A stretch of 64,000 nt of DNA from Lachnospiraceae bacterium (GTDB lineage Bacteria > Bacillota > Clostridia > Lachnospirales > Lachnospiraceae): assembly GCA_017557525.1 (NCBI GenBank), contig JAFYYN010000147.1, forward strand, positions 53,167-117,166. The letters are read 5' to 3'. The position numbers and the translations under genes are program-made. Position 1 is the stretch's first letter. Each line of letters opens with the position of its first letter. The notes beneath the pieces are model-generated. The model was given only the letters and a program-made list of their open reading frames with translations, searched no databases and was not told the DNA's origin. Shown here piece by piece: positions 61,401 to 64,000 of the stretch.

Positions 61401-62290
61401 CAAGCATTGATCTCGTCTGACTCGTCAAGCTTTGAAAGCTTACCCTTAGCCTTTAAGTAACGGGCCCCGATGGTAGCGATATCCATCAGGTTGATAGGCT
61501 TTGTACGTCCGAGCTCTTTACGGATGTTTACATAATTATCATATGCAGCCTGCAGTTCCTTATCTTCGAAACTTACACTATCGATAGTGGTAAGGAATGT
61601 GGTATGACGGCAGTGATCCGACCAGTAGGTATCGATCATTCTGATCTCTGTGATGGTAGGATTTCTTTTTTCTTTCTTAAAGTATTCCTGACAGAAAGCG
61701 ATGTCATCAAGGTCCATTGCAAGGCCAAGTCTCTTTACCATAGCATCGAGACCGTCTCTGTCTAGATCAATAAAGCCATCCATAGTTTCAACAGTAGTAG
61801 GGCATTCATATACAACCTTTAAGGTTTCAAATGTATCAAGCTTAGCCTCTCTTGCCTCTACCGGGTTAATAACGTGATGCTTGATAGCTGCGAATTCATC
61901 ATCGGTGATGCTTCCTGTGAGTACATAAACCCTAGCAGTGTGAATAGCGGGACGCTCCTCCTGGGAGATGATCTGAATACACTGTGCAGCTGAATCAGCA
62001 CGCTGATCGAACTGTCCGGGAAGATACTCTACTGCGAAGATCCTGTCAGCGCCTGATTTCACAGGTGCAAACTCTTCCTCGGTAAAGATGTCATCCAGCT
62101 GGGGCTCAGAAAATACTGTTCTTAAACTCTTTCCAAAAAGCTCTTCCGAAAGACCTTCTGCATCATAGCGGTTGAATAAACGAACTTTTTCAACGCCCTT
62201 AATCTGAAGCAGGGACTTGATATCACCTAAAAGCGCCTTAGCTTCAAGGTCAAGTCCTGTTTTCTTTTCTACATAAACTCTGTAAACCAT
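58472..62290 (-). CDS. purL: Phosphoribosylformylglycinamidine synthase, long form
   Basis: The 1272-aa enzyme makes FGAM from FGAR with ATP and glutamine, step four of purine synthesis. It is the long single-chain clostridial form: N-terminal PurS-like part (about 1-150), two AIRS-like halves (TYWSDHCRHTTFLTTI, FKNETHNHPTEIEPFGGAAT and TLAGDLNVCSKQGLSERFD) and a C-terminal glutaminase (about 1005-1265) with nucleophile Cys in MCGICNGFQALLKSG and HGEGRF. AAAAGGAGCATACC precedes the ATG. The 26-bp palindrome at 62308-62372 lies 18 nt upstream of the start codon. Confidence 0.97.
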   Translation of the reverse strand: MVYRVYVEKKTGLDLEAKALLGDIKSLLQIKGVEKVRLFNRYDAEGLSEELFGKSLRTVFSEPQLDDIFTEEEFAPVKSGADRIFAVEYLPGQFDQRADSAAQCIQIISQEERPAIHTARVYVLTGSITDDEFAAIKHHVINPVEAREAKLDTFETLKVVYECPTTVETMDGFIDLDRDGLDAMVKRLGLAMDLDDIAFCQEYFKKEKRNPTITEIRMIDTYWSDHCRHTTFLTTIDSVSFEDKELQAAYDNYVNIRKELGRTKPINLMDIATIGARYLKAKGKLSKLDESDEINACTVKIDVDVDGETEKWLLLFKNETHNHPTEIEPFGGAATCIGGAIRDPLSGRSYVYAAMRVTGASNPLRPIKETLPGKLPQRKLTYTAAAGYSSYGNQIGLATGIVDELYHDGYQAKRMEIGAVIAAAPERCVRRECPEPGDIVILLGGRTGRDGCGGATGSSKKHTLESLTTCGAEVQKGNAPEERKLQRLFRNETASRLIKRCNDFGAGGVSVAIGELADGLDINLNAVPKKYDGLDGTELAISESQERMAVVVAAEDMDKFMELCAKENLEATKVAVVTEEKRLRMHWNDATIVDISREFLNSNGAEKHIDIETAKAADFDKTYPLYTKESLTNPAITPVDLAADPSKLSFKEKYTTLAGDLNVCSKQGLSERFDSTIGAGTVLMPFGGKNQITPIQAMVQKISVEKKHTNTVSLMSWGYNPFITEKSPYHGAYLAVAESIAKLIATGASYKDIYLTFQEFFEKPMKESKRWGKPLCALLGALKAQLDYEAAAIGGKDSMSGSFEKLDVPPTLVSFAVTTTKIGSIISPEFKAALNNVYLLEPERDEHGIPTPESMKKNFAIIEKCNLLGGIKAMYTPGIGGIAEAVMKMCFGNSIGFRYADSITEDDIFSYNYGSFIIEVSDALERKNLLSELTENARILGRTEEEAAIFFGAEKLALEELLTVYNGKLEKVFPMETASVEKKAYEKFDYKDNFERISYNGPAINGVSPKILIPAFPGTNCEFDSAKAARDAGFDPEIIVIKNLTADAITDSINYFANAAKDAQAIFLPGGFSGGDEPDGSAKFILAFLRNPKVTEAVENLLYKNDGLMCGICNGFQALLKSGLLPYGHIIETDENSATLTFNTIGRHQSKIVRTRVCSNKSPWLAETKVGDVYNVAISHGEGRFFCDEAQIRKLAANGQIATQYVDLKGTPTSDILFNPNNSAFAIEGITSPDGRIFGKMGHSERYDQGLYKNVAGNYEINMFKAAAKYFA

Positions 62291-62307
62291 GGTATGCTCC
62301 TTTTTTC

Positions 62308-62372
62308 AAGACAGGGGACGGTTCTCTGTCTTATTTTTTATTTGCATAAGACAGAGAACCGTCCCCTGTCTT
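62308..62372. repeat. Perfect 26-bp REP-like palindrome in the purL leader
   Basis: The left arm at 62308-62333 (AAGACAGGGGACGGTTCTCT...) is an exact inverted copy of the right arm at 62347-62372, with a 13-nt A/T-rich spacer. The core GGGGACGGTTCTCTGTC is a repeat widely found in Clostridia and elsewhere, associated with REP-type elements. It lies upstream of the purL ribosome site. Confidence 0.85.
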
Positions 62373-62470
62373 ATACATACTTATCTAAGTATACTTTATC
62401 ATAAAAGAGACAGTTTGGCAAATGTTTTATTAATAAATGCTTACTTGATGGCTACATCAAGAAAAAACCG

Positions 62471-62500
62471 TTGGCAAAACCTGCTATATTATGATATAAT
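62471..62500 (+). promoter_or_regulatory. Promoter of MATE gene
   Basis: TTGGCA (62471-62476), an 18-nt spacer and TATAAT (62495-62500). Confidence 0.75.
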
Positions 62501-62520
62501 GGCTGTGGTGATCAACTGGC

Positions 62521-62571
62521 GGGACGGTTCTCTGATTGAGTTCAATCGCAGAACGGTCCCGTTTATTTTTT
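62521..62571 (+). terminator. Leader terminator/attenuator candidate before the MATE gene
   Basis: GGGACGGTTCTCTGATTGA (62521-62539) pairs with a downstream TCAATCGCAGAACGGTCCC (62542-62560), with two or three mismatches. GTTTATTTTTTT follows. It has terminator shape but lies between the promoter and the MATE gene, so it could act as an attenuator. Its stem shares GGGACGGTTCTCTG with the palindrome at 62308. Confidence 0.6.
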
Positions 62572-62597
62572 TCGGAAGCAAAGTAAGGAGTCAAAAA

Positions 62598-63980
62598 ATG
62601 ACATCTATAAAACAATGGATAGAACCTAAACCGCTGCTTTCTTCTGAACGTCAGCGTTTTTCAAACTCAGCGTTAAAAGCTATCATTGTGCCTTTGCTTA
62701 TAGAGCAGCTCCTGCAACTGGTTGTAGGGCTTGCTGACACTATGATGGTAAGTTATGCAGGTGAAGAGGTCGTGGCCGGAGTAGGCTTGGATACCATGAT
62801 CTATACCGTTTTCATATATCTTTTTACATCAATATCCGCCGGAGGTGCCATAGTCGTATCGCAATATCTCGGAAATAAGAAACGGGAGAGTGCCGATCTT
62901 GCAGCATCTCAGATCTTTCATCTGGGAGGTCTCTTGTCCGTATGCTGTATGATTTTGATGCTGCTTTTTGGCTCAGGACTGCTCAAGATCATGTATCCTC
63001 AAACAGAACCGGAAACTATGGACGCATGTATCACCTATATGCAGATAGTTGCAATATCTTTTCCGGCCAATGCTTTATATAATGCAGGTTCGGCAGTGTA
63101 TCGCTCAATGGGGCGTACAAAGGTCACCATGTGGGTTTCCCTTTCTGCAAATTTGATAAATGTAGCAGGGAATGCTATAGGGATATTTGCGTTAAAAGCA
63201 GGAGCTGCCGGAGTAGCATGGCCGACTACCATTTCATGGTTTGTAGCAGCTGTAATAATGACCGGTCTGTGCTTAAAAAAAGGAAATGAAGTTTGCATTA
63301 TTCCAAAGCTTGTTTTTCGTTTGAACCGTTCCATGTCAAAGAGAATTCTCGGTGTCGCTATTCCAAATTCAATAGAGAACACCTTGTTTCAGGCCGCAAA
63401 GGTAGTACTTGGCATGCTGGTCGCTACATTTGGTACTTCACAGATAGCAGCTAATACCACAGGTCAGACCATTTGGTCTCTGTCAGCATGTATTAATACA
63501 TCTATGGCTACCGTATTTATTACTGTGGTAGGTCAATGTGTGGGTGCATGGGATACTGAAGCGGCAGAATGGTATATCAGGAAACTAACTCGTCTGTCGC
63601 TTGTGCTTGCTGTAATCTGGAATATTATAGTTACTGCACTAACTCCATTGATGCTTCTATTCTATGATCTGTCGGATGAAACCAAGCATCTTTTACTGAT
63701 AATTGTTATCATCCACAATGTTTTCTGTGCTTTTGTCCAACCATTTTCAGGACCTCTTTCAGGAGGATTGAGAGCCGCAGGAGATATAAAATTTTCCATG
63801 TGGAATTCAATATTTACCACTGTCATATGCCGTACTTTCCTGTCTTTTCTTCTGGCAAAATGGCTGGGCATGGGAGTAATCGGTATAACCCTGGCTATGG
63901 TTCTCGACTGGTGCATAAAGGCAGTTATCAATATCTGGCGGTTTAAGAGTGGGAAATGGAAAGATAAGAGGGTAATATAA
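62598..63980 (+). CDS. MATE family efflux transporter
   Basis: The 460-aa protein starts MTSIKQWIEPKPLLSSERQR (AAGGAG upstream; an ATG at 62289 gives an unlikely 103-residue extension across the promoter). Twelve transmembrane helices and the MATE repeats are evident, e.g. LLQLVVGLADTMMVSYAGEE in helix 1 and VWSLSACINTSMA-like part in the second half. It exports drugs or organic cations using Na+ or H+. It lies divergent from purL. The window ends just after its stop. A REP-like GGGTCAGACCCC begins at the right edge. Confidence 0.93.
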   Translation: MTSIKQWIEPKPLLSSERQRFSNSALKAIIVPLLIEQLLQLVVGLADTMMVSYAGEEVVAGVGLDTMIYTVFIYLFTSISAGGAIVVSQYLGNKKRESADLAASQIFHLGGLLSVCCMILMLLFGSGLLKIMYPQTEPETMDACITYMQIVAISFPANALYNAGSAVYRSMGRTKVTMWVSLSANLINVAGNAIGIFALKAGAAGVAWPTTISWFVAAVIMTGLCLKKGNEVCIIPKLVFRLNRSMSKRILGVAIPNSIENTLFQAAKVVLGMLVATFGTSQIAANTTGQTIWSLSACINTSMATVFITVVGQCVGAWDTEAAEWYIRKLTRLSLVLAVIWNIIVTALTPLMLLFYDLSDETKHLLLIIVIIHNVFCAFVQPFSGPLSGGLRAAGDIKFSMWNSIFTTVICRTFLSFLLAKWLGMGVIGITLAMVLDWCIKAVINIWRFKSGKWKDKRVI

Positions 63981-64000
63981 ATATAGAAGGGTCAGACCCC

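Noticed and set aside
51553-62290. Purine riboswitch at guaB or purL
   Set aside because: Neither leader shows the three-way junction or its conserved loops.
62289-62597. MATE protein starting at 62289
   Set aside because: The added 103 residues cover palindromes and the promoter, have no ribosome site and do not fit MATE length.
1-64000. CRISPR array, tRNA, rRNA
   Set aside because: No evenly spaced short repeats with unique spacers and no tRNA cloverleaf or rRNA sequence was seen by eye on either strand.

Overview
The window looks like chromosome of a low-to-moderate GC Firmicute of the Clostridia, most probably a gut or rumen Lachnospiraceae (Butyrivibrio, Pseudobutyrivibrio or Roseburia-like). 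Grounds are strong AGGAGG ribosome sites, TTGACA/TATAAT promoters, a PadR-DUF1700-DUF4097 cassette, DUF6273 secreted proteins, a clostridial long-form PurL, GH31 and GH43 glycosidases, a DUF6320 protein, a Maff2 conjugative-element remnant and the GCTGTCAGCGAAGCTGAC dispersed repeat of gut Firmicutes. I place it by family content, not by a database match.

Layout. 1-1.4 kb: end of a minus-strand PadR-DUF1700-DUF4097 envelope module. 1.6-6.4 kb: CDF metal exporter with a structured leader, a polytopic membrane protein and a von Willebrand lipoprotein. 6.4-6.8 kb: no gene, but an inverted repeat of about 290 nt that can fold as one rod. 6.8-12.3 kb: XRE regulator divergent from a zinc-ribbon membrane protein, a secreted DUF6273 protein, a DUF234-type ATPase with palindromic motifs around its promoter, and an orphan histidine kinase. 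12.4-15.9 kb: lipoprotein plus MacB/FtsX-like ABC exporter operon.

15.95-24.85 kb is the accessory heart of the window. It is bounded by two copies of a 94-98 bp direct repeat. It contains two complete but dissimilar AbiE toxin-antitoxin pairs in opposite orientations, a DUF4298 protein, a frameshifted ORF6N-type fragment, an RCC1-like surface protein, a second DUF6273 protein, a truncated 28-aa ORF, a degraded surface-protein tail and a decayed Maff2 gene. It reads as an island assembled from mobile and defence genes.

24.9-45.1 kb is mostly metabolism and signalling: alanine dehydrogenase, adenine deaminase, DUF4003, TudS-like and SCP2 proteins, aldehyde dehydrogenase, transglutaminase-like protein, a seven-TM hybrid kinase with receiver and HPt domains, coiled-coil protein, GH31, dTDP-glucose dehydratase, MerR-methyltransferase fusion, an unusual 569-aa protein with internal repeats, and an iron-sulfur aldo/keto reductase. 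45.2-51.4 kb is a seven-gene minus-strand operon with two ABC transporters around a GntR (YtrA-type) repressor. 51.5-64 kb: IMP dehydrogenase, GH43, a secreted propeller-like protein, an operon of hydrolase, acyltransferase-like protein and DUF6320, PurL, and a MATE exporter. GuaB, PurL and adenine deaminase all act on purines. I found no tRNA, rRNA, CRISPR array or intact transposase.
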